DNA from: Akkermansiaceae bacterium
GTDB taxonomy: Bacteria; Verrucomicrobiota; Verrucomicrobiia; Verrucomicrobiales; Akkermansiaceae
DNA length: 64,000 nt
Assembly: GCA_024233115.1 (NCBI GenBank)
Contig: JACKQB010000004.1
Span: forward strand, 558,001 to 622,000
Direction: 5' to 3'
Shown: positions 1-7,524 of the stretch, piece by piece
How the letters are laid out: every line of letters starts with the position of its first letter
How positions within the stretch are numbered: position 1 is the first letter of the stretch
Made by a program: the position numbers and the translations under genes
Notes under the pieces: generated by a model
What the model was told of the DNA's origin: nothing
Database searches by the model: none
Seen by the model: only the letters and a program-made list of their open reading frames with translations

Positions 1-2
1 AC

Positions 3-563
3 AACCGCAATCAACTCGCCGCGGAATGGGGCAGCAAACTCGATCAACTCGCTAAAGACGATCCCGGTGGCTACCCCCACAAATGTATCGTCTATCCCCA
101 ATACGGCCACTGGATGAACCTCGAGTGCAAACAAGCCGTTCCATGGATGGCAAAACACACCCGCAACCCGTGGCCAAAGTTTCTCCACTGGCACCAGGAC
201 AACGTCACCCACACCCGCTTCTTCTGGCTAGCCAACCCAAGCCCGAAACCAAACCAGCTCATCACCGCCAAAGTCGACGGCCAAACCATCACAATCTACC
301 AAGCTCAAAATACACCCAAAGCCGCTATCTCACCCTTCAAGGGGAAAGGGGACTACGCTCCACTTCCAACCATCACTCTGCGCCTTTCCGACCAACTCGT
401 CGACCTCGATAAACCACTCACCGTCAAAGACTCACAAGGAAAAACCCTCTTCCAGGGCATGGTCAACCGCACTGTCTCCTCCATCCACCAATCCATTCAA
501 CAACGCCCGGACCCCACCAGCGCCTGCACCGCCACCCTCACCCTCACCCTCACCCTTCAGTAA
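3..563 (+). CDS. C-terminal part of an alpha/beta-hydrolase-like protein (5' truncated by window)
   Basis: The frame is open from the first bases and ends at TAA 561-563, so only the C-terminal ~186 residues are visible. The segment Y-P-Q-Y-G-H-W-M (about 92-115) looks like the catalytic-histidine loop of an alpha/beta hydrolase. It is followed by R-N-P-W-P-K..W and an all-beta tail (T-R-F-F-W-L-A...), an arrangement I associate with secreted esterase-like proteins of Verrucomicrobiota and Planctomycetes. The last residues are a low-complexity T-L-T-L run. It is the chromosomal neighbour of the integron and is not a cassette. The family is an inference; that the frame is coding is more certain. 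Confidence 0.55.
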   Translation, partial: NRNQLAAEWGSKLDQLAKDDPGGYPHKCIVYPQYGHWMNLECKQAVPWMAKHTRNPWPKFLHWHQDNVTHTRFFWLANPSPKPNQLITAKVDGQTITIYQAQNTPKAAISPFKGKGDYAPLPTITLRLSDQLVDLDKPLTVKDSQGKTLFQGMVNRTVSSIHQSIQQRPDPTSACTATLTLTLTLQ

Positions 564-814
564 CCCCCCCCACCAAGATCCGGCCGTCCCTTCAGATCCG
601 ACCAATCCAAAGCCCCCCCATTCCAATAATTTCCCCAAAATTGAATGGTTAGACCACCGGTTTTCTGTTTAGATCCACACTAGTTGAAAGAAAAGAGTGT
701 GGTTTTCATTCATGTTGAGTGAATCGACCACGGGCGGTAGCGACCCAGGAACAACCCCCCCAGGGGAGCGTGGGCGTCCCGCCCGCCCCCAACCTGGAAT
801 CCGCAGTTCGTGAC

Positions 815-871
815 GGCGGTTTGCAACCGCCTGGTCAATGCTTCCATAGGCCTTGGCGGTTCTAAACCGCC
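815..871. repeat. Two hairpins sharing the arm GGCGGTT/AACCGCC
   Basis: GGCGGTT-TGC-AACCGCC at 815-831 and GGCGGTT-CTA-AACCGCC at 855-871 are perfect 7-bp stems with 3-nt loops, 23 bp apart, in the 564-965 spacer between two genes that converge. They may be an interspersed palindromic repeat or a bidirectional terminator; no long T-run follows. A weaker dyad (CCACAC 675-680 / GTGTGG 697-702) lies upstream. I see nothing else in this spacer. Confidence 0.6.
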
Positions 872-965
872 GCCACATTCTGTTCCACACGCACCCAACC
901 GCGGATTCTAGGATCCACCCAAGCCCCCAACCCAAGCTTGGTATTTGGAGTTTAAAACTTGAATC

Positions 966-3275
966 TTAAAGACAATCCAACGGGCTCTTCACGGCATCCC
1001 CAGGTCGATCTAACACATGCGTATAAATCATCGTAGTACTCACATCCGAGTGCCCTAACAACTCCTGCACCGTCCGGATGTCCTGCCCACGTTGTAACAA
1101 GTGCGTCGCAAACGAATGCCTCAATGTATGACAGCTGATCCGTTTGTGTATCCCGGTTTTACTAACAGCTTTCTTGAGCGCGTTCTGCACCACCTTCTCG
1201 CTTAAATGCTGCCGCCTGATCACCCCAAGTCTCGGGTCCTGGGATAGCTTGCCACTTGGAAACAACCACATCCAAGTCAACGACTTGGCCGCCTTAGGCT
1301 CCTTGACCCCCATCGCATCCGGCATCCATACACCCGCAGTCCCAGCCAACTCATCTTTTTCAACAACAGTCCTAACATACTCGATCTGTTTCTTGAGCTT
1401 GTCCACGATGGAACGGGGCAGGGGAGTCCTCCTCGACTTGCCACCCTTTCCCCTGACAACAGAAATATAACCATTCTCAAAATCAATATCCTTCACCCGT
1501 AGACGCATACACTCCATCAATCTCAACCCGGCACCATACATCAACTTCGCCATCAATAAAGGTACACCCCGCATCTCCCCTAACACCCTCACAACCTCAG
1601 CCTCCGTCATCACCACCGGTAAGGCCCTCCTACCCGACCCCTTGCAAAATTCCCCGAGGTTGAAATCCTGTTCCAGGAAAACCGCTTTATACAAAAACGA
1701 CAACGCATTCACCGCCTGCTTCTGTGTATTCGCACCCACCCGACGGTCCACCGCCAGATACGTCAAAAACCTCGTCGCCGCATCAACATCCGGTTTATCA
1801 CCAAACCCCTCCGCATGATACCACCGGAAAAAATCCACCGCCCACTTCACATAAGTCTCCTCCGTCCGCAATGCATACCTCCGCACCCGCAATTTCATAA
1901 TCAACTCTTCCAGCCACCCCACAACGTCATCCCCCGCCGCCTCACTTCCACCACCCCCTCGTAGCCCGCCACCCCCTTCAAGGTCGCCAGCGCGTACACC
2001 TGTATCCCTCGATTCACCAGTTGTTCGTTGTGATGAATCACCATCTCCGCCCGATACCTGGCACCCGATACCTGTCTCCTGTTTCCCCTGCCCTGCCCCC
2101 CGGCCCCCGTCACCTGCCCCCCGCATTCCAGCACTCGGTTTCCTAACCTTAAACCCGGCCTTCGCCAGGATCTTCAACCTTTCCTCGCGCGTCAGCTCCC
2201 TGCTTAACTCACTGTGGAGAGGCTCAAATTGGTCAATCCTGGCATACACAAGGTTCCAATTCATCCCCACCGCCCAGCTGCTTTTTAAAATATCACGGTG
2301 TGCCCAACAAACCGCCTGCACCGCCTGCTTCATCTGCCACGGCTCCATCACCCGACCCATAAAGTCCACCCACTCCATCAACCGCTCGTCACCCGCCATT
2401 TCACACCACCTTTTGTCCCGACCGCGCACCCGTGCCCCCTCCTGCACACGCGCACCTGTCCGTTCGCGCTCCCGCTCCCGCTCCCCTATCTTGCCGACCG
2501 CGCCCTGTGATTCAATATCATACCTCGCCTCGTTCCGGTAAAAATCGGCCCATCGTTCCAGGTGCCTGCCAAAAAAGACATAAGAACTCTGTGGCACCCT
2601 CCGTTTGGCCAGCAACACCAGATAATCCTGCCAGAACTCACTGCCCCGCAGCGAAGCGGATAAACCTTCGACACCCGCCCCCCCACGGCCGGCAGCAGAC
2701 CCCCCCAATTTCCCGCCAGCACGCTCCGCCACATCATTACCCCCCTCAGCCGCCTCACCCCCACCACCCTTCCCTGCCACACCACCCTTCCCTGCCACAC
2801 CACCCTTCCCTGCCACACCACCCTTCCCTGCCACACCACCCTTCCCTGCCACACCACCCTTCCCTGCCACACCATCACCATCACCAATACCCCGGTGTCC
2901 CCCCTTGCTCCCATCCGCCACCCTTCCCCCCTTGCTCTCGTCAGACCCCGTGTATCCGTAGGGCACTCTCCCCTCACATAAAAACCCATCCGACACAGCA
3001 CCCTCCCCAACAGACCAAGCTCGATCTCCCCAATGAGGGGTATCATTAAAATCATCCGCATCCAGCGTATCTTGAGACTTGCCAGAATGATCATAACACC
3101 TTGGTAAATCGACATTTACCCGGACCCAGTCCATGCCAAATACCTGGGAAAAAGCCGCCACCAACCCACGCTCTTCACGAACCCTGTGATGAAAAATCCA
3201 CTGCTCGACCTCATTCACCAGAGGCGAGCCAAGATCCAATGCTTCAGTCGAAGGAAAATACTCATACGAACACAT
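966..3275 (-). CDS. intI: Integron integrase IntI (tyrosine recombinase) with a very long N-terminal extension
   Basis: The product is a site-specific tyrosine recombinase that inserts and excises cassettes at attI x attC and attC x attC. The last ~330 residues are a complete IntI: a SAM-like DNA-binding part (W-L-E-E-L-I-M-K-L-R-V-R-R-Y...), box I A-G-L-R (Arg ~587, numbered from GTG 3281), the beta2-3 Lys in R-G-K-G-G-K, the IntI-only patch (G-V-W-M-P-D-A...W-M-W-L-F-P-S), H-T-L-R-H (~718-721), L-L-G-H (~744) and the nucleophile Tyr ~753. At ~769 residues it is more than twice the usual 320-340. The extra ~440 residues hold a second SAM-like region (F-W-Q-D-Y-L...R-R-V-P...F...H-L-E-R-W) broken by low-complexity linkers, including six G-K-G-G-V-A repeats and an R-E run. 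ATG 3275 is preferred; GTG 3281 is in frame. It is divergent from the array, as usual for intI. Confidence 0.93.
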   Translation of the reverse strand: MCSYEYFPSTEALDLGSPLVNEVEQWIFHHRVREERGLVAAFSQVFGMDWVRVNVDLPRCYDHSGKSQDTLDADDFNDTPHWGDRAWSVGEGAVSDGFLCEGRVPYGYTGSDESKGGRVADGSKGGHRGIGDGDGVAGKGGVAGKGGVAGKGGVAGKGGVAGKGGVAGKGGGGEAAEGGNDVAERAGGKLGGSAAGRGGAGVEGLSASLRGSEFWQDYLVLLAKRRVPQSSYVFFGRHLERWADFYRNEARYDIESQGAVGKIGERERERERTGARVQEGARVRGRDKRWCEMAGDERLMEWVDFMGRVMEPWQMKQAVQAVCWAHRDILKSSWAVGMNWNLVYARIDQFEPLHSELSRELTREERLKILAKAGFKVRKPSAGMRGAGDGGRGAGQGKQETGIGCQVSGGDGDSSQRTTGESRDTGVRAGDLEGGGGLRGGGGSEAAGDDVVGWLEELIMKLRVRRYALRTEETYVKWAVDFFRWYHAEGFGDKPDVDAATRFLTYLAVDRRVGANTQKQAVNALSFLYKAVFLEQDFNLGEFCKGSGRRALPVVMTEAEVVRVLGEMRGVPLLMAKLMYGAGLRLMECMRLRVKDIDFENGYISVVRGKGGKSRRTPLPRSIVDKLKKQIEYVRTVVEKDELAGTAGVWMPDAMGVKEPKAAKSLTWMWLFPSGKLSQDPRLGVIRRQHLSEKVVQNALKKAVSKTGIHKRISCHTLRHSFATHLLQRGQDIRTVQELLGHSDVSTTMIYTHVLDRPGDAVKSPLDCL
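2764..2871. repeat. 18-bp tandem repeat inside intI, six units
   Basis: Six perfect head-to-tail copies of CCACCCTTCCCTGCCACA encode repeated Gly-Lys-Gly-Gly-Val-Ala on the minus strand. Because 18 is a multiple of three, gain or loss of units would change the linker length without breaking the frame. Confidence 0.9.
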
Positions 3276-3282
3276 GTTCACT

Positions 3283-3310
3283 AGAATAGTTCAAAAACAT
3301 CCCAAGTCAA
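3283..3310 (-). promoter_or_regulatory. Candidate intI promoter
   Basis: Read on the minus strand: TTGACT (3310-3305), a 16-bp spacer, TATTCT (3288-3283), then only seven bases to ATG 3275. If used, the transcript would begin at or next to the start codon, giving a leaderless or nearly leaderless intI mRNA. Confidence 0.45.
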
Positions 3311-3330
3311 CAACTAATTACCCCCAAAAA

Positions 3331-3358
3331 ACCCGTCACCCGTCACCCGTCACCCGTC
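3331..3358. repeat. ACCCGTC tandem repeat, four units
   Basis: Four perfect copies of the 7-mer ACCCGTC lie upstream of the intI promoter candidate. They may be a slippage tract or a clustered protein-binding site; nothing in the sequence decides between these. Confidence 0.8.
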
Positions 3359-3682
3359 ACAAAGAGCCACAGCCTGCCACAAACAGCTGCAGACCAACCC
3401 GTGAGAACCCGTATGAATCGAAATCCGGTTACCCGCAGAACCCGGACCGCTTATCTATCAGCCAGGCCTGGGCGTCGACCCATTGTAATACGGGTATATC
3501 GTAATGAGATTGACAACACCGGCATCGGCTCAGAGGCCAAGCGGATCTTACCAGTAGGTTCTACCAGTTGTGTGGGCTCACAAGTAACCAGGATAAGTAT
3601 CTCCCGAGAAATTCCACACAGTACCGCAGTCCAATTCCCCCAGCCTAGGACACCAAAAACAAAGAAAACCAGCCCATAAGAG

Positions 3683-3710
3683 TTGCTATTCTAGCCAAAC
3701 CCCCTACTTT
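3683..3710 (+). promoter_or_regulatory. Weak candidate cassette promoter (Pc)
   Basis: TTGCTA (3683-3688), 16 bp, TACTTT (3705-3710), pointing into the array about 60 bp before attI. Both hexamers match the sigma-70 consensus only moderately. A stronger -35 (TTGACA 3510-3515) has no suitable -10. The rest of 3359-3716 shows no convincing gene. Confidence 0.25.
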
Positions 3711-3716
3711 TCCACA

Positions 3717-3740
3717 GGATAGACGAACGACCGTCTATCC
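3717..3740. promoter_or_regulatory. Perfect 9-bp dyad next to attI
   Basis: GGATAGACG (3717-3725), loop AACGAC, CGTCTATCC (3732-3740). It sits where a Pc transcript would start and 30 bp before the attI crossover. GACGAACG inside it is also the reverse complement of CGTTCGTC (3754-3761), so it may contain an extra integrase site. Operator, integrase site or attenuator are all possible. Confidence 0.5.
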
Positions 3741-3777
3741 CATAAACAACCCCCGTTCGTCCATTTAACTGTTCGGC
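3741..3777 (+). other. attI recombination site
   Basis: The core AACTGTTCGGC has the crossover between G3771 and T3772. Left of it lies CCCCGTTCGTCC (3751-3762), a likely inverted left integrase-binding element. It is the first GTTCGGC after intI and the first cassette starts immediately afterwards. The left border is not defined by the sequence. Confidence 0.7.
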
Positions 3778-3786
3778 AATAATAAT

Positions 3787-4227
3787 ATGGAGCAGCAATC
3801 ATACAATACCTTCAAGGATGCTTCGGCGGCTGCGAAGCATATGGCTATGATCAATCGAATCACCACGAAGATCGTTCGCAACGGTGATCTGTGGGTGGTG
3901 TCTAGTCTATCGCCTGAGTCTTTAACTCAAAGCGCATGCCAGTCACCAACTCGATTTAGACGCACTGGACCAATCTCTCCTGACCCTCCAACTCATAATC
4001 ATGACTACGAATACTTCGACCATTATGATGATGCACCAACCGAAGATGAGGAAGAAGATGACTCTGATGACGAGGAGTTAGATGAGATGGATATGAGAGA
4101 TCGAATCAACGACTACTGGGATGAGATAGGTTCATATCGTGAGAATTTTGCTAGGTCATCGAATGACGGTTGGTTTCATCCAGAGCGTGAGGGATCTTCT
4201 GAAGACAACTATTATCGTGAGGAATAG
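3787..4227 (+). CDS. Hypothetical acidic protein, first cassette
   Basis: 146 aa, starting 15 nt after the attI crossover behind AATAATAAT. Residues 1-45 look globular (F-K-D-A-S-A-A-A-K-H...V-R-N-G-D-L-W-V-V). Residues ~75-110 are an Asp/Glu-rich run, and the C-terminus is also acidic. No signal peptide or membrane segment. As the cassette closest to attI it should be the most recent insertion and the best expressed from any Pc. Function unknown. Confidence 0.65.
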   Translation: MEQQSYNTFKDASAAAKHMAMINRITTKIVRNGDLWVVSSLSPESLTQSACQSPTRFRRTGPISPDPPTHNHDYEYFDHYDDAPTEDEEEDDSDDEELDEMDMRDRINDYWDEIGSYRENFARSSNDGWFHPEREGSSEDNYYREE

Positions 4228-4256
4228 CTATTTGCCATCAAGAATACGGATTAGGT

Positions 4257-4263
4257 GTTCTGC
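4257..4263 (+). other. Relict cassette core without an attC
   Basis: GTTCTGC followed by AATAATA looks exactly like a cassette boundary (compare 26400 and 54814), but only ~30 nt separate it from the upstream stop codon and there is no R''/L'' arm. The next attC (4608) carries R'' GCCGAAC, which pairs with TTCGGC at attI, not with TTCTGC here. The two flanking ORFs therefore probably form one fused cassette. Confidence 0.5.
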
Positions 4264-4293
4264 AATAATACAACCACAATACACTAAATAAAC

Positions 4294-4578
4294 ATGAACA
4301 AAGAAACAACAACATTAATATCCAGTCTAGCCCTGATATGTGGATTTATTAGATCAGCACAAAGTGGCTCGTATAGCGGAAATTTGGTCTCTTTAATATC
4401 TGGATCTATCGGGTATACATTGGGTATTCTTTTTATACCACTTGGAGTTTCAGCTGCCGTCGCTTTATTCAGACCCAAAGGCAGTAAGATGAAAGCATTC
4501 CATATAAGCTACTGTATTCTAGGTATAGTATTTTTACTATTGATAGCATTCGTCATATTCAATCACACAAGCCGTTAA
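4294..4578 (+). CDS. Hypothetical small membrane protein
   Basis: 94 aa with about three hydrophobic helices (residues ~8-22, ~28-60, ~72-90) and a short basic loop (R-P-K-G-S-K-M-K). It is the second ORF of the probable fused first cassette. No homologue recognised. Confidence 0.6.
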   Translation: MNKETTTLISSLALICGFIRSAQSGSYSGNLVSLISGSIGYTLGILFIPLGVSAAVALFRPKGSKMKAFHISYCILGIVFLLLIAFVIFNHTSR

Positions 4579-4607
4579 ATTTATAAGCTACTCCTAAGAA
4601 AAATCAG

Positions 4608-4726
4608 GCCGAACAAGGCGCTTCATCCGACCGTTAACCGTCCGCGACTCAGCAACCTGATAGAGAGAAAGATCGTTTTTGGTAATTCGGAGGTTGTCCC
4701 GGCGGCGGTTGAGCTCTACGTTCGCC
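4608..4726 (+). other. attC site
   Basis: R'' GCCGAAC, arm 1, closing core GTTCGCC (crossover after G4720). General form in this array: RYYYAAC, the invariant TCCGACCG(T/C)TAACCG, a variable loop of ~60 nt, GGCGGTTGAnCTnTACG, then GTTRRRY-like core. Confidence 0.95.
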
Positions 4727-5024
4727 AATAATAAGAATTGAGTCTCCGCGTTCATCATCCCGCTCAGTCGACTTCAAGAGCTGGTTATCATCGTTCGTTC
4801 GCGCACATGGATCAGGATTGAGACGATTGCCACCTTGGTTCGTTTCCAGGCGTTCCCCTGACAGAGTGCTGGACTATTCCGAATCGGCTTGGGTTGATTA
4901 TTCAGAATCGCCGTCGAACAAGGCGCTTCATCCGACCGTTAACCGCCCCACAGTTTGCCGCGAGTGAGAGGTATTGACCATTTCAGGTTTGCGGCGGTTG
5001 ACCCACCGGCGGTTGAGCTCTACG
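4721..5024 (+). repeat. Family A ORF-less cassette, copy 1
   Basis: About 300 bp opening TTCGCCAATAATAAGAATTGAGTC. It contains CCCGCTCAGT, CGTTCGTTCGCGCACAT, GATTGAGACG and AGAGTGCTGGACTATTC, also present in families B and H. No frame is kept. Nearly identical to the copies at 23083 and 34813. Confidence 0.85.
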
Positions 5025-5030
5025 TTCGGC
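4913..5030 (+). other. attC site
   Basis: R'' GTCGAAC, arm 1. It does not match the cassette's own 5' TTCGCC (GGCGAAC expected), a mismatch constant in families A and D. Confidence 0.95.
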
Positions 5031-5040
5031 AATAATAAGA

Positions 5041-5391
5041 ATGAAAGATAATCCTGATCATATCATCGCTCGATCTATCACCGTGGTGGATTCAGACGGT
5101 AACCCAAGAATCACATTGAACGGTGGTGATAATGATGTGGGTACCAACATCGTCTTAACCACCAAGAAAGGAAAGATCCTTCAGATTCAAGAACAGCCAG
5201 ATGGTTACGTCACGATCGGTATGGATGGTTTACATAATCCTCATGGAGTATCCATAAGTAAGCACGGCCTTTGCATTCGTGATGCAGAAGGGAAGCCCGC
5301 TGTGACAGTTGGTGATTACATGGAGAATGGTGTCGGTATATATAAAGGCGGCATGGCGGTATACGAGCTAGGCTGCGATGACGAAGAATAG
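5041..5391 (+). CDS. Hypothetical beta-repeat protein
   Basis: 116 aa made of degenerate strand-turn repeats with D-x-D/E-G-x-P/K turns (V-V-D-S-D-G-N-P-R-I-T-L-N, K-K-G-K-I-L-Q-I-Q, R-D-A-E-G-K-P-A-V-T-V). This suggests an all-beta solenoid or sheet protein. No signal peptide. The acidic C-terminus ends with its own stop 2 nt before attC. Function unknown. Confidence 0.65.
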   Translation: MKDNPDHIIARSITVVDSDGNPRITLNGGDNDVGTNIVLTTKKGKILQIQEQPDGYVTIGMDGLHNPHGVSISKHGLCIRDAEGKPAVTVGDYMENGVGIYKGGMAVYELGCDDEE

Positions 5392-5393
5392 TG

Positions 5394-5510
5394 GCCGAAC
5401 AAGGCGCTTCATCCGACCGTTAACCGTTTCGAAGCCAGAAACCATTTCACGGAATCGACCATGCACGGCCTTCGACCTTGTCACACCGGCGGTTGAGCTC
5501 TACGTTCGGC
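5394..5510 (+). other. attC site
   Basis: R'' GCCGAAC matches own 5' TTCGGC; arm 1. Confidence 0.95.
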
Positions 5511-5919
5511 TATAATAATACTTTTTCCTCGGTGTTTGTTAGGCGTAGTGAGATCGCTGGCTGTTTGATCGAAAATATATTTTCCAGATGATTATTCTGA
5601 TCCCGCTCAGTTTACCTTTGTCATCGATGCCATATCGTTCGTTCGCGCACATTGCTAGAGATTGAGACGAATTAAGCCCGTGTGATTTGCAGCGGAAATT
5701 CGGACGGAGTGCTGGACTATTCAACAGGCTATCGCACATTGCGAGATACGGTCGGGATTATTGATTGGTCACGGTTCTACGTTCCGGGATCTGTTCCAAG
5801 GATAGTTGCCGAACAAGTCGCTGCATCCGACCGTTAACCGTTCTCGACGCCACGGAGTTTTAGAGCGAAAGACCTTTTTTGATTTATCACGGTTGACCCT
5901 ACGGCGGTTGAGCTTTACG
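5505..5919 (+). repeat. Family B ORF-less cassette, copy 1
   Basis: Shares GATTATTCTGATCCCGCTCAG and the CGTTCGTTCGCGCACAT...GAGTGCTGGACTATTC block with families A and H. A short frame G-Y-R-T-L-R-D-T-V-G-I-I-D-W-S-R-F runs into attC but is cut off from the upstream half by a frameshift and a stop, so it is probably a dead gene. Confidence 0.8.
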
Positions 5920-5925
5920 TTCGCT
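5808..5925 (+). other. attC site
   Basis: R'' GCCGAAC matches own TTCGGC; arm 2; closing core GTTCGCT. Confidence 0.95.
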
Positions 5926-5933
5926 AATAATAA

Positions 5934-6452
5934 ATGAAATTCCTTATTCCAACTCTACTCTTAGCTGCAACGTTCTGTGGCTCATGCAATAAACACAAGA
6001 AATCCTTGGATGATAAGGATCGATTGAATGCTCAAGCGATGCAAAAAATCGTAGATGAATTTCCGAATAGGAAGCTCGGTATCTGGACGAAGGATGAATC
6101 CTACGAGCTGCATTTATATGGCAGTCTTGCATATATCAGACGTAGTGACTCCAACGCTAATAGGTTGCTCTACCCAATCAGTTCTGTGAGGTGTGAGGCG
6201 ATTTGGAATGCCTTTCATGAGTTACCTGGGATTGGCGACTACAAGAATGAAGAACCTTATGTCACTAGATCCAGAGACACGCATCACATAATCTTCCTGA
6301 ATGAGAGCGCTGGGGTTTTTCTGGGCACGGATCGTATTAGTTATTCCATACCTAGAACTATTTCTGGTGATGCATATGTTTCATGGCTCAAATCGGTAAG
6401 AGATGTAATCATCGAATATCAAAGCGAACAAGGCGCTTCATCCGACCGTTAA
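5934..6452 (+). CDS. Putative lipoprotein ending in the attC-encoded tail
   Basis: 172 aa. A hydrophobic N-terminus followed by F-C-G-S-C-N-K suggests lipoprotein export. The rest is soluble with no recognised domain. The frame has no own stop: it reads through R'' (AGCGAAC) and ends S-E-Q-G-A-S-S-D-R at the TAA inside attC. Confidence 0.65.
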   Translation: MKFLIPTLLLAATFCGSCNKHKKSLDDKDRLNAQAMQKIVDEFPNRKLGIWTKDESYELHLYGSLAYIRRSDSNANRLLYPISSVRCEAIWNAFHELPGIGDYKNEEPYVTRSRDTHHIIFLNESAGVFLGTDRISYSIPRTISGDAYVSWLKSVRDVIIEYQSEQGASSDR

Positions 6453-6541
6453 CCGTCCGCGACTCCGCAGACTGATAGAGAGAAAGATCGTTTTTGGTGA
6501 TTCGGAGATTGTCCCGGCGGCGGTTGAGCTCTACGTTCGGC
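6423..6541 (+). other. attC site
   Basis: R'' AGCGAAC matches own TTCGCT; arm 1; supplies the stop of the upstream ORF. Confidence 0.95.
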
Positions 6542-6964
6542 CATAATAAGAATGCACGCATTGTGTTGCGTGTTGCCGTGTTGGTTAGATGAATGGATTA
6601 TTGGTTGATCATGGTCATCAGGTTTCGGTGTTGGTTGGTCCTGCTATCGAGCGCGTCGTTGGCTGATCCATCGTCCGCGATTACGAGTTCCAGGGTAGTT
6701 TGATCCATGTTGCCCATCGGTTTTCTCCGTGGTCGTTACTCTGGCGTTTCCGGCTTCGGTCGACATGCCTGGCTTTCGCACGCTTGCAGAGACGGTCGGT
6801 GTGAATGATGGGGGACGTTTAAGGGAGCCGGGTGGTGTTTGAGAGGATGGTTGCCGAACAAGGCGCTTCATCCGACCGTTAACCGTCCTCGACTTCACAC
6901 AGTTTTACAGCAATCATCCGTTCGAGGTTTGTCGCGTTTGACTCACCGGCGGTTGAGCTCTACG
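6536..6964 (+). repeat. Family C ORF-less cassette, copy 1
   Basis: Opens TTCGGCCATAATAAGAATGCACGC. Short plus-strand frames are not kept between copies. Contains GGTTGATCATGGTCATCAGG, which marks the family. Confidence 0.85.
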
Positions 6965-6970
6965 TTAGCT
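6853..6970 (+). other. attC site
   Basis: R'' GCCGAAC matches own TTCGGC; arm 1; closing core GTTAGCT. Confidence 0.95.
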
Positions 6971-6977
6971 AATAATA

Positions 6978-7385
6978 ATGAAGACTCGCTGTCATAAATT
7001 AATGGTTCTCGCGGTAGTTGTTGTGTGCATAGCATCACTCGTATGGACTTTTTGGCTACGACCACGGCAGATTTTTCACGGCTATGTTGATGGTGATTGG
7101 TCAGCATACTCTTCTGTGACTCATAAGATAGTAGATGGTAATAGTGTAATATCATTCAGATCGTTGGAAGAGGGTAGCACCGAAAGGATTATTGAACGGC
7201 TGAAGCTTTCGGTTGGAGCGCCAGGAGGGAACACAGGTGAACTTTGTGATAGAACGCTAAGCCAAGCTGGATACAACCCACATGAATTCTCGCGGTATTT
7301 CGATCATGAAAGATCAATTGAAAGAGGTATTTTATGCCTCTACACAGGATCTAGGGAGTCAGTGATTGTGGTTCTTCGCTACTGA
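6978..7385 (+). CDS. Hypothetical membrane-anchored protein (copy 1 of 2)
   Basis: 135 aa. One N-terminal transmembrane helix (~9-27: L-M-V-L-A-V-V-V-V-C-I-A-S-L-V-W-T) after a basic start, then a soluble domain with four Cys in the whole chain. The whole cassette recurs at 29017-29556 with a single Ser/Gly change (E-E-G-S/G-T-E-R). Function unknown. Confidence 0.7.
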   Translation: MKTRCHKLMVLAVVVVCIASLVWTFWLRPRQIFHGYVDGDWSAYSSVTHKIVDGNSVISFRSLEEGSTERIIERLKLSVGAPGGNTGELCDRTLSQAGYNPHEFSRYFDHERSIERGILCLYTGSRESVIVVLRY

Positions 7386-7393
7386 ATAATTAA

Positions 7394-7510
7394 AGCTAAC
7401 AAGTCGCTGCATCCGACCGTTAACCGTTAACGACTTCACATAGTTTTACAGCAATTAGCCGTTTAAGGTTTGTAACATTTACACACCGGCGGTTGAGCTA
7501 TACGTTGGCC
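7394..7510 (+). other. attC site
   Basis: R'' AGCTAAC matches own TTAGCT; arm 2; closing core GTTGGCC. Confidence 0.95.
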
Positions 7511-7524
7511 AAAAAACAAACACG

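Noticed and set aside
1144..3289. Plus-strand ORFs opposite intI (1144-1470, 2298-2510, 2432-3049, 3101-3289)
   Set aside because: Shadows of a GC-biased gene; no domain, and the 2432 frame is mostly the complement of low-complexity repeats.
3510..3538. TTGACA at 3510 as the main cassette promoter
   Set aside because: Good -35, but no -10 at 16-18 bp (AGAGGC region).
3274..3679. Overlapping plus-strand ORFs upstream of attI (3274-3504, 3401-3679)
   Set aside because: Odd composition, mutually overlapping, no start context; the region is the intI/attI control region.
6644..6898. 84-aa minus-strand ORF in family C (M-K-S-R-T-V-N-G-R...), recurring at 16658
   Set aside because: Starts inside attC and is broken in other family C copies; no sign of coding.
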